A stretch of 62,607 bases of DNA from the NCBI GenBank assembly GCA_002071445.1, contig MWFE01000063.1, positions 1 through 62,607 on the forward strand, in the 5' to 3' direction. The stretch comes from Bacteroidetes bacterium ADurb.Bin008. Lineage in GTDB: Bacteria; Bacteroidota; Bacteroidia; Bacteroidales; Tenuifilaceae. The notes beneath the pieces were generated by a model. That model made no database searches, was not told where the DNA came from, and was given only the letters and a program-made list of their open reading frames with translations. Positions 24,158-33,700 of the stretch are shown here, piece by piece. Position numbers and translations under genes: made by a program. How positions within the stretch are numbered: position 1 is the stretch's first letter; each line of letters begins with the position of its first letter.

Positions 24158-25747
24158 ATGGATATTATTTCCAACCCCATTTTTGCCCTTTTCGTCATAA
24201 TTACCTTAGGTTTTATGGTGGGCAACATACGCATCAAAGGTGTTTCGTTTGATGTGTCTGCAGTGATTTTCGTAGCGCTGATTTTTGGTCATTTTGGGGT
24301 AACCATCCCCCCCGAAATTGAACGAATGGGCATGGTGCTATTCATATTCACCGTTGGGATACAAGCCGGACCCGGCTTCCTCGATTCGTTTCGCACCCAC
24401 GGGCGTATGCTGGCATTAATTGCGCTTGTTATTGTGCTCAGCGCCTTCATCATAACCTATGGTGCTCTTCTCATTTTTCGCTTAGAACCACCCGTTGCCA
24501 TAGGCCTTCTATGCGGTGCCCTCACCAGCACGCCCGGTCTATCCGTTGCCATCGATGTTACCAGCTCTCCACTGGCCTCAATAGGATACGGCATTGCATA
24601 CCCGTTTGGAGTTATAGGGGTGATTCTGTTTGTGAAGCTATTCCCGAAAATTGGCCGTTTTAACCTGGAGATTGAAAACGAAAAAGTTGAGCAATTGGAG
24701 CGGGGCTCCCATGCAACCATCGGCAACGCCCATTTCAGGGTTGACAACGCATCCGTTTTCGGAAAATCGCTAAGCGAGTTGAAAATTCGGGCGATGACAG
24801 AAGCTACCATCTCCCGGATCCAGCATGGCGATATATGCAAAATACCCACACCCGATACCATTCTGCACGAGGGTGATATAATTAAAGCTGTGGGCACCCA
24901 CGAGGCTTTGGAAAAAGTGAGGGTGTTAATTGGCGCAGAGGTTAACACAGAAATACAGTTTGGTGAGGATTATACCGTTGAACAAATCCTCGTAACAAAT
25001 AAAAAGTTGGTTAATAAAAAGTTGGCCACATTATCCTTGCTGCAAAACTACAATGCTGTTATTACCCGTATCAGGCGAAGCGGAATAGATATCTCTCCCT
25101 CGCCCGACCTACCCATACTCTTCGGCGATAAGCTTACCGTTGCCTGCCCCAAAAACGATTTGAAAGCCCTCAGCACCTTTATGGGCAATAATGATAAGAT
25201 TCTTTCCGATACCGATTTTTTCCCCATTGCATTGGGCATTACGCTGGGCATACTGCTGGGTCAACTGCAAATTTCTGTAGCCAACAGCTTCACATTTGGA
25301 TTTGGGCTCAGCGGAGGTATTCTCATTATGGCCATTGTGCTGGGCGGCATTGGAAAAACGGGGCCCATCATGTGGAGCATGAGTGGAGCAGCCAATCAGC
25401 TGCTTAGGCAGCTGGGACTCCTTTTCTTTCTGGCCGGAGTGGGTACCCATGCCGGTGTTCATCTGGTTGAAACACTAACGAATTCAGGTGCTACCCTCTT
25501 TACCATTGGAATAGCCATCACACTCATTCCAATGATTATCACGGCATTGCTCAATAAGTTCTTCTTTAAGTTAGACCTATTCGAGTTTTTAGGCGCAATC
25601 TCAGGCGGGATGACCAGCACTCCGGGTCTTGCAGCCTGCGACTCCCTGACAAGGAGCAATGCCCCGGGAAAGGCTTATGCAGCCGTTTACCCAATTGCCA
25701 TGGTCATTCTCATTGTTTTTGTCCAGATACTTAGCCGTTTATCCTAA
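24158..25747 (+). CDS. AspT/YidE-type transporter with two RCK-C (TrkA-C) domains
   Basis: A 529-residue inner-membrane transporter of the aspartate:alanine exchanger family. Two homologous membrane halves (about 1-160 and 350-529) each end in a signature GALTSTPGLSVA / GGMTSTPGLAAC with nearby re-entrant segments. Between them lie two soluble TrkA-C domains (about 175-350). The first ends in LHEGDIIKAVG and the second in ILFGDKLTVACP, sites where RCK-C domains bind ligands. Substrate is not predictable: characterised AspT swaps aspartate for alanine, but YidE/YbjL homologues are uncharacterised. No amino-acid decarboxylase gene is adjacent. Confidence 0.92.
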   Translation: MDIISNPIFALFVIITLGFMVGNIRIKGVSFDVSAVIFVALIFGHFGVTIPPEIERMGMVLFIFTVGIQAGPGFLDSFRTHGRMLALIALVIVLSAFIITYGALLIFRLEPPVAIGLLCGALTSTPGLSVAIDVTSSPLASIGYGIAYPFGVIGVILFVKLFPKIGRFNLEIENEKVEQLERGSHATIGNAHFRVDNASVFGKSLSELKIRAMTEATISRIQHGDICKIPTPDTILHEGDIIKAVGTHEALEKVRVLIGAEVNTEIQFGEDYTVEQILVTNKKLVNKKLATLSLLQNYNAVITRIRRSGIDISPSPDLPILFGDKLTVACPKNDLKALSTFMGNNDKILSDTDFFPIALGITLGILLGQLQISVANSFTFGFGLSGGILIMAIVLGGIGKTGPIMWSMSGAANQLLRQLGLLFFLAGVGTHAGVHLVETLTNSGATLFTIGIAITLIPMIITALLNKFFFKLDLFEFLGAISGGMTSTPGLAACDSLTRSNAPGKAYAAVYPIAMVILIVFVQILSRLS

Positions 25748-25810
25748 TCCTTTCTCATCCCTCTAAACCAAACGCATCCCCACGGGTCAATAGTAATTGA
25801 ATCTTAAATC

Positions 25811-26761
25811 ATGGCTACAAGCATTATTCTAAACCAGCTTTTAATTTTTGGAATTCTGGTTGTTATCGGTTCGCTGGCATCGTGGCGGAAGATTATTACC
25901 CCGGAGCTTAGGGATAACCTCTCACGTATTGTCATTGACATAACCCTTCCTTTTTTGATATTCAGCACATTTGCAAACACAAGCATGAGCGGGGAACTGC
26001 TTAGAAACAGCCTGTTGATTTTTGTTCTTGCCTATGTTAACCTGTTTTTCCTTTACCTGCTGGGGAGTTTGTCTTCTCGAATCATCGGTCTGAAGGGTGC
26101 ACAGAAAGTAGTGCACACACTGCATACCATGTTTGGCAATATAGTGTTCCTGGCATTCCCGTTGCTGGATGCCCTATTCCCGGGAGGAATGGGTATTTTT
26201 TATGGCGCCATTTACCAGTTGGCCTCCAACAGTGTAACCTTCACGTATGGCCTGATAAAGCTAAGTGCCGGCACCCAAAAATCGGGATGGAGAAGCTTGT
26301 TCAACGCAAATTTCATTGCCCTTGTACTTGGTACAATTGTACTGATTACCAATGTAAAAATGCCTCAGCCGATGATGATTGCATTTGAGGGTTTGGGAAA
26401 ATGCACAGGTCCCTTATCCATGGTTTACATCGGTGCCATGCTGGCAGGACTGAATATCCGCAAGGCCATTACCAATTCCTCAGTTTACCTGCTCAGCTTC
26501 AACAAACTCCTTCTTGGGCCCGTGGTCCTTGCCACGGCTTATTTCTTTGGATTGAAATTGCTGGGTATTGAAATATCGAAAACAGCATTCTACGTGCTGA
26601 TTTTACAGGCTGCCATGCCCTGCCAAACCATTATCGTGGTGTTATCGCACCGATACAACAGCGACTACCCCTTGGCCGGTTCAAACCTGTTTGTATCAAC
26701 CATCCTGAGCATTTTTACCCTGCCCATCATCTACCTGTTTCTGGATTGGCTACATGTATAG
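25811..26761 (+). CDS. AEC-family (auxin efflux carrier-like) transporter
   Basis: A 316-residue membrane protein with about ten hydrophobic segments. It is of the BART/AEC type, with the N-terminal QLLIFGILVVIGSLASWRKIITPELRDNLSRIVIDITLPFLIFSTFA and conserved mid-membrane prolines (VIDITLPFLIF; C-terminal ILQAAMPCQTIIVVLSHRYNSD). Bacterial AEC proteins move small organic acids such as malate or malonate. The gene lies 63 bases after the AspT-like transporter and may share its transcript. Substrate unknown. Confidence 0.9.
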   Translation: MATSIILNQLLIFGILVVIGSLASWRKIITPELRDNLSRIVIDITLPFLIFSTFANTSMSGELLRNSLLIFVLAYVNLFFLYLLGSLSSRIIGLKGAQKVVHTLHTMFGNIVFLAFPLLDALFPGGMGIFYGAIYQLASNSVTFTYGLIKLSAGTQKSGWRSLFNANFIALVLGTIVLITNVKMPQPMMIAFEGLGKCTGPLSMVYIGAMLAGLNIRKAITNSSVYLLSFNKLLLGPVVLATAYFFGLKLLGIEISKTAFYVLILQAAMPCQTIIVVLSHRYNSDYPLAGSNLFVSTILSIFTLPIIYLFLDWLHV

Positions 26762-26782
26762 ACGCTTGCGGAGTATGGGGTT

Positions 26783-29551
26783 TTAGTGTGCATCCAGCCA
26801 ATTATCACCCGTACCCATATCCACTATAAGGGGTACCAATAGTTTAATGGCATTCTCCATACTGTCCTTTATCAACTCCTTCATTTCGGCCAACTCGGGC
26901 TTGAAAATATCGAATACCAACTCGTCGTGTACCTGAATTATCATCCTGCTCTTAAGCCTTTTCTCCAATATCCTGTTGTGGATGGAAATCATGGCTACCT
27001 TTATGATATCGGCAGCTGAGCCCTGTATGGGCGCATTGATGGCGTTGCGCTCGGCCAAACCCCTCACGGTCTGGTTGTTTGAGTTTATATCGGGGAGGTA
27101 ACGTTTACGCCCGAAAATTGTCTCAACAAATCCGCTCTTACGCGCCTGCTCCACACAGCTCTCCATATAGGCCTTCACCCCTCGGTAGGTGTCAAAATAT
27201 CCATCCATTAGGTCCTTTGCCTCGGTACGGTTAATGCCCAAACGCTGCGAAAGCCCAAAGGCGGATATGCCATAAATCATCCCGAAATTGGCCGTCTTGG
27301 CCCGGCTACGCTGTTCTCGGCTAACCTGTGAAAGGGGTACTTTGAAAATTTTCGACGCCGTGGCCGCATGAATATCCTCATCGTTTCGAAAAGCCTCCAG
27401 CATCGATGCGTCTTTGCTCATGTGCGCCATGAGGCGCAGCTCAATTTGTGAGTAGTCGGCCGAGAGCAAAGTGTAATCATAGCCGGTGGGTACAAAGGCC
27501 CTGCGTATTTCTCTTCCTCTCTCCTCGCGAATGGGGATATTCTGGAGGTTGGGATTGTTTGAGCTCAATCGCCCCGTTGATGCCACCGCCTGATTGAACG
27601 ATGTGTGGATACGCCCTGTTTTGCCATTGATAAGGGTTGGCAATACCTCAACGTATGTGGAAAGAAGTTTTTTCACCGATCGGAAATCGAGGATTTTGGC
27701 CACAATGGGATGTTTATCCAGGTATTTCATCAGCTCCTCCTCGCTGGTGGAGTATTGTTTTGTCTTTGTGAGCTTGGCATCCGATGCAATTTTCATCTTT
27801 TCAAATAGCACCTCGCCCAGCTGCTTTGGCGACGAAATATTGAGGTCAGGCATGCCGGCCATCCCCTTTATCTCGTCGTCTAATTCGGCCAACTCTCTAT
27901 TTAACTCTACAGCCAACTCGTTCAGCGTGGAGGGATTTAAACGGACACCGGTGAACTCCATCTCGCCAAGCACCTTTATGAGCGGTTCTTCAAGCTTGTA
28001 GTATAGCTCCGTAAGGCTCTCATTTTTTAACCGCTCCCACAGGATATGCTTCAGCTGCAAAGCAATATCGGCATCCTCGCCGGCATAGGCGGCCACTTTT
28101 TGCAAATCCACACTGCGCATGTTGCGCTGCCCGGGCCCTTTCTTACCAATCAGCTCCTCAATGTCGATGGGCTTGTAGCCCAAAAGATTTTCCGAAAGTA
28201 TGTTGAGGTTATGGCGCATATCGGGCTCCAGTAAGTAGTGTCCCAGCATGGTGTCGTTCAACTTTCCCCTGAGTTCTACTCCATAGCTTTTCAACATCAA
28301 CAGGTCAAACTTAATGTTTTGGCCCACTTTGGCTATGCCGTCATTCTCAAAAACCGGCTTCAACTTAGCCATCAATCGCCTTGCCTCTTCATCATCATCG
28401 GGAACGGGTACAAACCATGCCCTGTGGGGTTCAATAGCAAATGAAAGTCCCACCAGCTTTGAGGTATGATAGTCTAATCCTGTGGTTTCGGTATCAAAAC
28501 AGAACTCTGATGCTGCGGACAGTGCTTTTACCAGCATATCTAACTCCTCGTTGCTCCCTATGGGAATATACTCATGGTCAACATCGTTGATGGTTTTGAA
28601 TGGGGTTTGAGTTGGGCCGGCAAACTGCTCATCGCCAAACAATGATGTTTGTACGGCCTTTGGTTTCTCCTGCTGCTTCGTATCGCCAAACAGCTCTTTG
28701 GATAGTGACCTGAACTCCAAATCATCGAAAAGCTTTTTCAGTGCATCGGCATTCGGTTGTGTGCGTTCAAGGGCACCGAAGTCTATTTCCACCGGCACAT
28801 CCGTCTTAATCTCAACCAGCACCCGTGCCATCTCCAGCTGCTTTCGGTTTTCAATCAACTTTTCCCTTTGGACCCCCGACAGCTTATCAATATTTTCGAA
28901 AATCCCTTCAATGGTGCCGAACTGAGCAATCAGCCTAGCAGCTGTTTTCTCACCAATTCCCGGAACCCCGGGAATATTATCCGACGAATCGCCCCACAGG
29001 GCAAGAATATCCTTAAATTGCTCAGGCCTTTCGATGCCATATCCCTCACAAAAGTCCTTGGCGGTTACCGTTTCCATATCGGCTCCGCTCCGCGATGGTT
29101 TCACCATGATAACCCTGTCGGTGAGCAGCTGTCCGTAATCCTTGTCAGGAGTCATCATCAGCACCTCAAACCCCAGTGGGTCGGCTTTTTTGGCTAAGGT
29201 GCCAACTATATCATCGGCCTCGAAACCCTGCTTTTCGAGGATGGTTATATTCATGGCCCGGATAATATCCTTAATAACGGGAACGGCACTCCTAATATCT
29301 TCGGGTGTTTCCTGACGATTGGCCTTATACTCAGGAAAAATTTCGGTTCGAAAAGTTTTTCCTGAAACATCGAAAGCCACGGCAATATGGGTAGGCTCGA
29401 ACCGCTTGAGCGCATCGAGAAGCGATTTTACAAATCCGTAAATGGCCGAAGTATTTTGCCCCTTACTGGTTTTTATGGGGCGATTTATAAAGGCGAAATA
29501 AGCCCTGTAAATTAGCGCGTAGGCATCGAGAACCAGTATTTTTTTTGCCAT
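26783..29551 (-). CDS. polA: DNA polymerase I
   Basis: A 922-residue enzyme with all three domains intact. The 5'-nuclease (1-295) has LVLDAYALIYRAYFAF, AFDVSGKTFRTEIFPEYKANR and WGDSSDNIPGVPGIGEKTA. The 3'-5' proofreading exonuclease (about 335-515) keeps its DEDD residues in FCFDTETTGLD, KVGQNIKFDLLML and YAGEDADIA. The family A polymerase domain has motif A LLSADYSQIELRLMAH, motif B RAKTANFGMIYG and motif C IQVHDELVFDI. It fills repair gaps and matures Okazaki fragments. Monocistronic, with its own -7 element. Confidence 0.98.
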   Translation of the reverse strand: MAKKILVLDAYALIYRAYFAFINRPIKTSKGQNTSAIYGFVKSLLDALKRFEPTHIAVAFDVSGKTFRTEIFPEYKANRQETPEDIRSAVPVIKDIIRAMNITILEKQGFEADDIVGTLAKKADPLGFEVLMMTPDKDYGQLLTDRVIMVKPSRSGADMETVTAKDFCEGYGIERPEQFKDILALWGDSSDNIPGVPGIGEKTAARLIAQFGTIEGIFENIDKLSGVQREKLIENRKQLEMARVLVEIKTDVPVEIDFGALERTQPNADALKKLFDDLEFRSLSKELFGDTKQQEKPKAVQTSLFGDEQFAGPTQTPFKTINDVDHEYIPIGSNEELDMLVKALSAASEFCFDTETTGLDYHTSKLVGLSFAIEPHRAWFVPVPDDDEEARRLMAKLKPVFENDGIAKVGQNIKFDLLMLKSYGVELRGKLNDTMLGHYLLEPDMRHNLNILSENLLGYKPIDIEELIGKKGPGQRNMRSVDLQKVAAYAGEDADIALQLKHILWERLKNESLTELYYKLEEPLIKVLGEMEFTGVRLNPSTLNELAVELNRELAELDDEIKGMAGMPDLNISSPKQLGEVLFEKMKIASDAKLTKTKQYSTSEEELMKYLDKHPIVAKILDFRSVKKLLSTYVEVLPTLINGKTGRIHTSFNQAVASTGRLSSNNPNLQNIPIREERGREIRRAFVPTGYDYTLLSADYSQIELRLMAHMSKDASMLEAFRNDEDIHAATASKIFKVPLSQVSREQRSRAKTANFGMIYGISAFGLSQRLGINRTEAKDLMDGYFDTYRGVKAYMESCVEQARKSGFVETIFGRKRYLPDINSNNQTVRGLAERNAINAPIQGSAADIIKVAMISIHNRILEKRLKSRMIIQVHDELVFDIFKPELAEMKELIKDSMENAIKLLVPLIVDMGTGDNWLDAH

Positions 29552-29608
29552 AATAGTATGAAGTATAAATGCTTAATCTATAGAATTAGAAATAACAAAA
29601 CCTGATTT

Positions 29609-29616
29609 CAAAGGTA
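29609..29616 (-). promoter_or_regulatory. -7 promoter element for polA (TACCTTTG)
   Basis: Exact TAnnTTTG match on the minus strand, 57 bases before the polA ATG. No matching -33 element. Confidence 0.45.
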
Positions 29617-29676
29617 AAACTATTTCACCTTAGGGGTATAATCTACGCAGGACTTTTTGAAAATGGCTCAATGGCC

Positions 29677-30120
29677 TTAATTATCCTCACTATGCCACTC
29701 AGCGTAACTACTGGCTGTCTCGTGTAACCTCACACTCATTAACTTAACATTTGGTGGCAACTCCTTGGAAATAATATGGACGATATGATTGAGAATGTTC
29801 TCGCATGTGGGCTGGTAATCCACCAACTCGATTTTCCCAAGGCAAAGCCTGCTGCTCTCCTCGGCAAGCTGACTATCGGTTCGTACCAACAATACGTGGT
29901 CGAATCGGTCTATCACCTTGTTTTTTACTATCGCTTTGAGCTCGCCAAAATCCATGACCATACCGTATTTGGGGCTGTTCATATCGTCTATAGGTATTCC
30001 AATAACCGTAATCCCCAATCGGTACGAATGTCCGTGTACGTTTCGGCAGGGTCCGTCGTACCCTTCGAGCACGTGAGCCATTTCAAAATTGAACTCCTTG
30101 GTCAACCTTATTTTAGTCAT
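29677..30120 (-). CDS. queD: 6-carboxytetrahydropterin synthase (QueD-like)
   Basis: A 147-residue member of the PTPS/QueD family, the second step of queuosine and other 7-deazaguanine synthesis from GTP. Zinc ligands are visible as FEMAHVL and VHGHSYRL. The catalytic cysteine is in GPCRNVHGH, and a catalytic His/Asp pair falls around RFDHVLLV with RLHETASSYAEW at the C-terminus. Length is slightly above E. coli QueD. It sits 59 bases after dtd on the same strand and is probably co-transcribed. QueC, QueE and QueF are not in the window, and no preQ1 riboswitch was seen in its leader. A pterin-pathway PTPS is the alternative. Confidence 0.92.
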   Translation of the reverse strand: MTKIRLTKEFNFEMAHVLEGYDGPCRNVHGHSYRLGITVIGIPIDDMNSPKYGMVMDFGELKAIVKNKVIDRFDHVLLVRTDSQLAEESSRLCLGKIELVDYQPTCENILNHIVHIISKELPPNVKLMSVRLHETASSYAEWHSEDN

Positions 30121-30179
30121 AACACATGGATTAGTTGAGATCTAACCGTAATTTTATTAATTGCTTATCTGTCACCTGA

Positions 30180-30632
30180 CTATTCCCTGTTTTTGGTGTC
30201 GATTATTATGGTTACGGGCCCGTCGTTCTCAAGGGAGACCCTCATCATGGCACCAAATATTCCCGAGGGAACTGACTTGTTTGTTTCTGCTTCCAATCGG
30301 ACGATGAACTGATTATACAGCGGAATGGCAATGTCGGGCTTTGCAGCCATGATGTACGAAGGCCTGTTGCCCTTTTTCGTTCTGGCATGCAGTGTAAACT
30401 GGCTCACCACCAGTATTTGGCCATCCACATCGGTTACCGAGAGGTTCATTACTCCCTCACTGTCGTCGAATATCCGGAGCCTTACAATTTTTCCCACCAT
30501 CCATTCAACATCTTCAGCCGTATCGGCTTCTTCGAAACCCGCCAATACCAGCAATCCCTTGTCAATACTGCCTGTTTCCTGACCATTGACCCGAACGGCG
30601 GCACGATTTACCCTTTGAATTACCACTCGCAT
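30180..30632 (-). CDS. dtd: D-aminoacyl-tRNA deacylase
   Basis: A 150-residue enzyme that hydrolyses D-aminoacyl-tRNAs (and Gly-tRNA-Ala) to police translation. It opens MRVVIQRVNRAAVRVNGQ. The active-site SQFTLHA motif and the cross-subunit Gly-cisPro motif (NDGPVTI) are both intact. Length matches the family. A clear -7 element lies 22 bases before its ATG, making it the first gene of a dtd-queD transcript. Confidence 0.97.
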   Translation of the reverse strand: MRVVIQRVNRAAVRVNGQETGSIDKGLLVLAGFEEADTAEDVEWMVGKIVRLRIFDDSEGVMNLSVTDVDGQILVVSQFTLHARTKKGNRPSYIMAAKPDIAIPLYNQFIVRLEAETNKSVPSGIFGAMMRVSLENDGPVTIIIDTKNRE

Positions 30633-30654
30633 AGATACAGCCTATTTTATACTC

Positions 30655-30662
30655 CAAAGATA
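30655..30662 (-). promoter_or_regulatory. -7 promoter element for dtd-queD (TATCTTTG)
   Basis: Exact TAnnTTTG match on the minus strand, 22 bases before the dtd ATG. No -33 TTG at standard spacing. Confidence 0.55.
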
Positions 30663-30920
30663 AGCAAGTATTAATCACAATGAAGCATTCTGAAAAAGTC
30701 GTAGCAAAACGAATTAGCCTTAACTTTCTTTTTGTAACTAATTTCTCCAATAATCTTAATGAATGTTTGCGAAATAGATTTTTTCCTTAATGTAGCCATC
30801 TGTTCGCATCTGCAAAAATGCTTATTGCTTGCTATCCTGCAAGTTGGAAGAGCGTTTACATAACGGGCTATAGTTTGCTTACAAACAATATTGTGTAGGC
30901 ATCGAATACAAAATCATTCC

Positions 30921-30928
30921 TATATTTG
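30921..30928 (+). promoter_or_regulatory. -7 promoter element for the DUF4271-hemD transcript (TATATTTG)
   Basis: Exact TAnnTTTG match 54 bases before the ATG at 30983. No standard-spaced -33. Confidence 0.5.
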
Positions 30929-30982
30929 CTACGCAAAAGCACGCTCATGAAAGGATAAACAAACTCCGGAAAAGGAAAGTAG

Positions 30983-32065
30983 ATGACCGGTTGCCCAAAC
31001 CATATGATGCCCCTGTTTTTCCAGCAGGATACTACTCAGCAAGTTTCGTTACAGGATACGAGCCAGGTGAACACCCTTGGAATAAATCCTATTTTTCTTC
31101 AAATTGAACGCAAGGCTCAAGAAGTAGAAGAATACAAACAAAAATATTTACTGAGTACAAAGAGAAAAACAGTAAAAGCAACCGAAATTACGGTTGACAC
31201 TACTTGCAACTGGTGTATTGCCGAGAGTACGACCCTAAACACCAACCTTTTACAGCTATCTCTTGAAAACGAAACTGCATTCTTTGAGCCACTCCTTTAC
31301 AATAAACTTTTTTACGAAAGGGAAATTGCAAAACCCACACTGGTTTTTATAGAAACAGTGCCAAACAGCAACCACAAGGAGGTTAAAAACATTTCACCAA
31401 AACCAAGGGTCAACACTACCGCCCCATTAGACTGGATTTTGTTTCCGCTTCTATTGCTGCTAATAATCTCTGTACTGATAAAGCATTTTTACAATAAGCA
31501 CCTCGACAATATTTTTAAAAGTTTCACTTTCTATTACTCTGCCACCAAACAGAACAAGGAAAGTTTTTTGAATGCCCGAAGAATTTTTGCCATTCTTGAT
31601 TTTACCTATTTTATAGCCATATCCATTGGAGTAGTCATTGCTTTCAATATCATTCCCGGATTTTCGTATGGCGGATTAACCCCAATGCTTCTGGCGGTTA
31701 TCGTTTTTGGAGGAGTACTGTCGTTCCGTTTATTTCAAATAATTGCCAACAAAATAATTGGTTATCTATCCAATAGCAGTTCCCATCTTGACGAACTTTT
31801 TTTTCATCGATTAGTATTTACCCGGGTGTTTGGTGTTGTTGCGGTTCCCTTCGTTTTTATCATGGCTTATGGCAAAGGCATTCCGCAATCCATAAGTTTT
31901 TATGCATTAGCATCGTTATTCATCATTATGCTAATTCTAAGGTTTTTTCGCTCATTAAAGGTATTTCTCAACAAAGGATTTTCAATTTTCTATTTCATTT
32001 TGTACCTTTGTGCCCTTGAAATTATTCCTGTCCTGATTGTTTTTAAGGAGATACTTGGAGTATAA
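30983..32065 (+). CDS. DUF4271 membrane protein
   Basis: 360 residues. The N-terminal 145 are hydrophilic, with no signal peptide visible; the remainder has about six membrane helices (starting LDWILFPLLLLLIISVLI). The arrangement and its position directly before hemD match the DUF4271 family of Bacteroidota, whose function is unknown. No catalytic motif is apparent. A repeated NKIIG/LDELFFHRLVFTR segment in the middle of the membrane part is the most conserved-looking stretch. Later in-frame ATGs (residues 8 and 9) are alternative starts. Functional link to haem synthesis is inference from position only. Confidence 0.8.
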   Translation: MTGCPNHMMPLFFQQDTTQQVSLQDTSQVNTLGINPIFLQIERKAQEVEEYKQKYLLSTKRKTVKATEITVDTTCNWCIAESTTLNTNLLQLSLENETAFFEPLLYNKLFYEREIAKPTLVFIETVPNSNHKEVKNISPKPRVNTTAPLDWILFPLLLLLIISVLIKHFYNKHLDNIFKSFTFYYSATKQNKESFLNARRIFAILDFTYFIAISIGVVIAFNIIPGFSYGGLTPMLLAVIVFGGVLSFRLFQIIANKIIGYLSNSSSHLDELFFHRLVFTRVFGVVAVPFVFIMAYGKGIPQSISFYALASLFIIMLILRFFRSLKVFLNKGFSIFYFILYLCALEIIPVLIVFKEILGV

Positions 32066-32092
32066 AGTGTTGTTGAACAAAATTTTACGAAA

Positions 32093-32845
32093 TTGAAAAT
32101 CAAAAGGATTATTGTTTCGCAGCCTGAGCCCATAAGTGAAAAATCCCCTTACCTTGAACTTGCTCAAAAGAATAATTTAAAAATTGATTTTCGCCCGTTC
32201 ATTCATGTTGAAGGGGTTCCATGCAAGGATTTTCGTCAGCAAAAAGTTGACATTCTGCAGCACTCTGCACTGATTATCACCAGCCGAACAGCGGTTGATC
32301 ATTTTTTTCGGATTTGCGAAGAGATGCGAATAACGGTTCCCGAAACCATGAAATATTTCTGCATCAGCGAATCCATTGCTCTTTACCTTCAGAAGTATAT
32401 TGTTTACCGAAAAAGGAAAATTTTTTATGGCGAGGGGACCTTCCCTCAGCTAATGGATATCATCAACAAGCACAAAACTGAACGATTTCTTGTCCCTCTC
32501 TCTGATGTACATAAGCCCGAAATTCCCAAGACATTGGACAAGGCTAAGATCAACTACTCGAAAGCCATTTTATACAAAACGGTTACAAGCAACCTTTCCG
32601 ACTTAAACGGGATGGATTACGACATGTTGGTTTTCTTTAGCCCAAGTGGGATAAAATCGCTATTTGTCAATTTCCCCGATTTTAAACAGGGTGACATTAA
32701 AATTGGAGCCTTTGGTCCTACTACAGCCAAAGCGGCAAGGGATCACGGATTGAGGCTCGATGTAGAAGCACCTACGCCTTCATGCCCCAGCATGGTTCAG
32801 GCGCTAAATGAATTTATTAAAAAGAACAACAAGGAGAGCAAGTAG
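32093..32845 (+). CDS. hemD: Uroporphyrinogen-III synthase
   Basis: A 250-residue two-lobed HemD that closes and inverts ring D of hydroxymethylbilane to uroporphyrinogen III. The family is poorly conserved. Recognisable parts are the first-strand RIIVSQPEPISEKSPYLELAQKN, ALIITSRTAVDHFF (hinge region), ESIALYLQK, YDMLVFFSPSGIKSLF (second-lobe nucleotide-fold-like strand) and KIGAFGPTTAKAARDHGLRLDVEAPTPS at the C-terminus. The start codon is TTG. It follows the DUF4271 gene by 27 bases and precedes rnpA. Confidence 0.93.
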   Translation: MKIKRIIVSQPEPISEKSPYLELAQKNNLKIDFRPFIHVEGVPCKDFRQQKVDILQHSALIITSRTAVDHFFRICEEMRITVPETMKYFCISESIALYLQKYIVYRKRKIFYGEGTFPQLMDIINKHKTERFLVPLSDVHKPEIPKTLDKAKINYSKAILYKTVTSNLSDLNGMDYDMLVFFSPSGIKSLFVNFPDFKQGDIKIGAFGPTTAKAARDHGLRLDVEAPTPSCPSMVQALNEFIKKNNKESK

Positions 32846-32926
32846 TAATTTCGATATTTCAACGCATTTCGCTTTTCAACAGTTTTTTGTGCTTCCCGTT
32901 CCGAATTCATTTCCATCTATTATGGT

Positions 32927-33325
32927 ATGACATTGTTCAGCTTTCCAAAAAATCAACGGCTCAAAGGCAAAAAGAAAATTGAGAGCATTTTTTCATCTGG
33001 AAAAAATTTCTTTGCTTTTCCGCTAAAAGCCATTTACACCGTTGATGAAATCCTTGATGGGCAATCGACCATAAGTGCTATGTTTGTTGTACCCAAAAAG
33101 AAAATACGCAAGGCTGTAACCCGCAACCTAATGCGCAGGCGGATGAGAGAAGCTTTTCGGCTTAACAAACACTCGCTGATAGAAGGATGTAAAATGCGGG
33201 GTAAACAAGTTAGCGTTGTCTTTGTTTTTGCATCAACCGACGTGGCAAAATTCGATACAATTACCACAGCTACGCTTAAAATACTTAAAGATATTGCCAA
33301 AAATCTATCCTCATCGGGCATTTGA
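32927..33325 (+). CDS. rnpA: Ribonuclease P protein component
   Basis: A 132-residue basic protein of the RNase P holoenzyme, which trims tRNA 5' leaders with the rnpB RNA. N-terminal FSFPKNQRLKGKKKIESIF matches the family, as does the RNR motif AVTRNLMRRRMREAFRL in the conserved left-handed crossover helix. In many bacteria rnpA follows rpmH. Here it follows hemD and precedes yidD by three bases, a normal Bacteroidota arrangement. Confidence 0.97.
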   Translation: MTLFSFPKNQRLKGKKKIESIFSSGKNFFAFPLKAIYTVDEILDGQSTISAMFVVPKKKIRKAVTRNLMRRRMREAFRLNKHSLIEGCKMRGKQVSVVFVFASTDVAKFDTITTATLKILKDIAKNLSSSGI

Positions 33326-33328
33326 ATT

Positions 33329-33559
33329 ATGAAAAAAGTTCTAAAAGTACTTTCACTGATTTTTATAATCCCGATTAAGGCTTATCAACTTTTAATCAGC
33401 CCGCTGATTCCCCCTTCATGCAGATACACCCCAACATGTTCGGCATACAGCATAGAAGCATTCAAAAAGCATGGCCCTTTTAAAGGCCTATGGCTATCGG
33501 TAAAACGGATTATCCGATGCAATCCCTGGGGAGGACATGGTTACGATCCGGTTCCCTAA
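33329..33559 (+). CDS. yidD: Membrane protein insertion efficiency factor YidD
   Basis: A 76-residue protein with an N-terminal amphipathic/hydrophobic segment ([23 protein letters not shown]). The signature C-terminal half is [21 protein letters not shown] and [17 protein letters not shown]. YidD aids YidC-dependent membrane protein insertion. It starts three bases after rnpA, and yidC is not in the window. Confidence 0.97.
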   Translation: MKKVLKVLSLIFIIPIKAYQLLISPLIPPSCRYTPTCSAYSIEAFKKHGPFKGLWLSVKRIIRCNPWGGHGYDPVP

Positions 33560-33628
33560 ACCCTGTTCATGGATATGGGTTTCGCATGGCAATTTAAATA
33601 ATTGGAAAGGGGTACTACGTTTTGAACT

Positions 33629-33636
33629 TATTTTTG
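33629..33636 (+). promoter_or_regulatory. -7 promoter element for the S41 peptidase gene (TATTTTTG)
   Basis: Exact TAnnTTTG match 64 bases before the ATG at 33701. No standard-spaced -33. Confidence 0.45.
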
Positions 33637-33700
33637 TTTACTTTGCTTAACTTCTAATAATGGCATATAAACTGCACCCGGATGCTTTAAATTGGTACTG

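Larger units (their letters stand above)
30633..30982. other. Divergent promoter spacer between dtd and the DUF4271 gene
   Basis: 350 bases with no gene. It contains opposed -7 elements at 30655-30662 (minus, for dtd) and 30921-30928 (plus, for DUF4271). Otherwise AT-rich and featureless. Confidence 0.6.

Noticed and set aside
30121..30179. preQ1 riboswitch ahead of queD
   Set aside because: The 59-base leader shows no preQ1 aptamer stem or C-rich tail, and queD probably lies in the dtd transcript.
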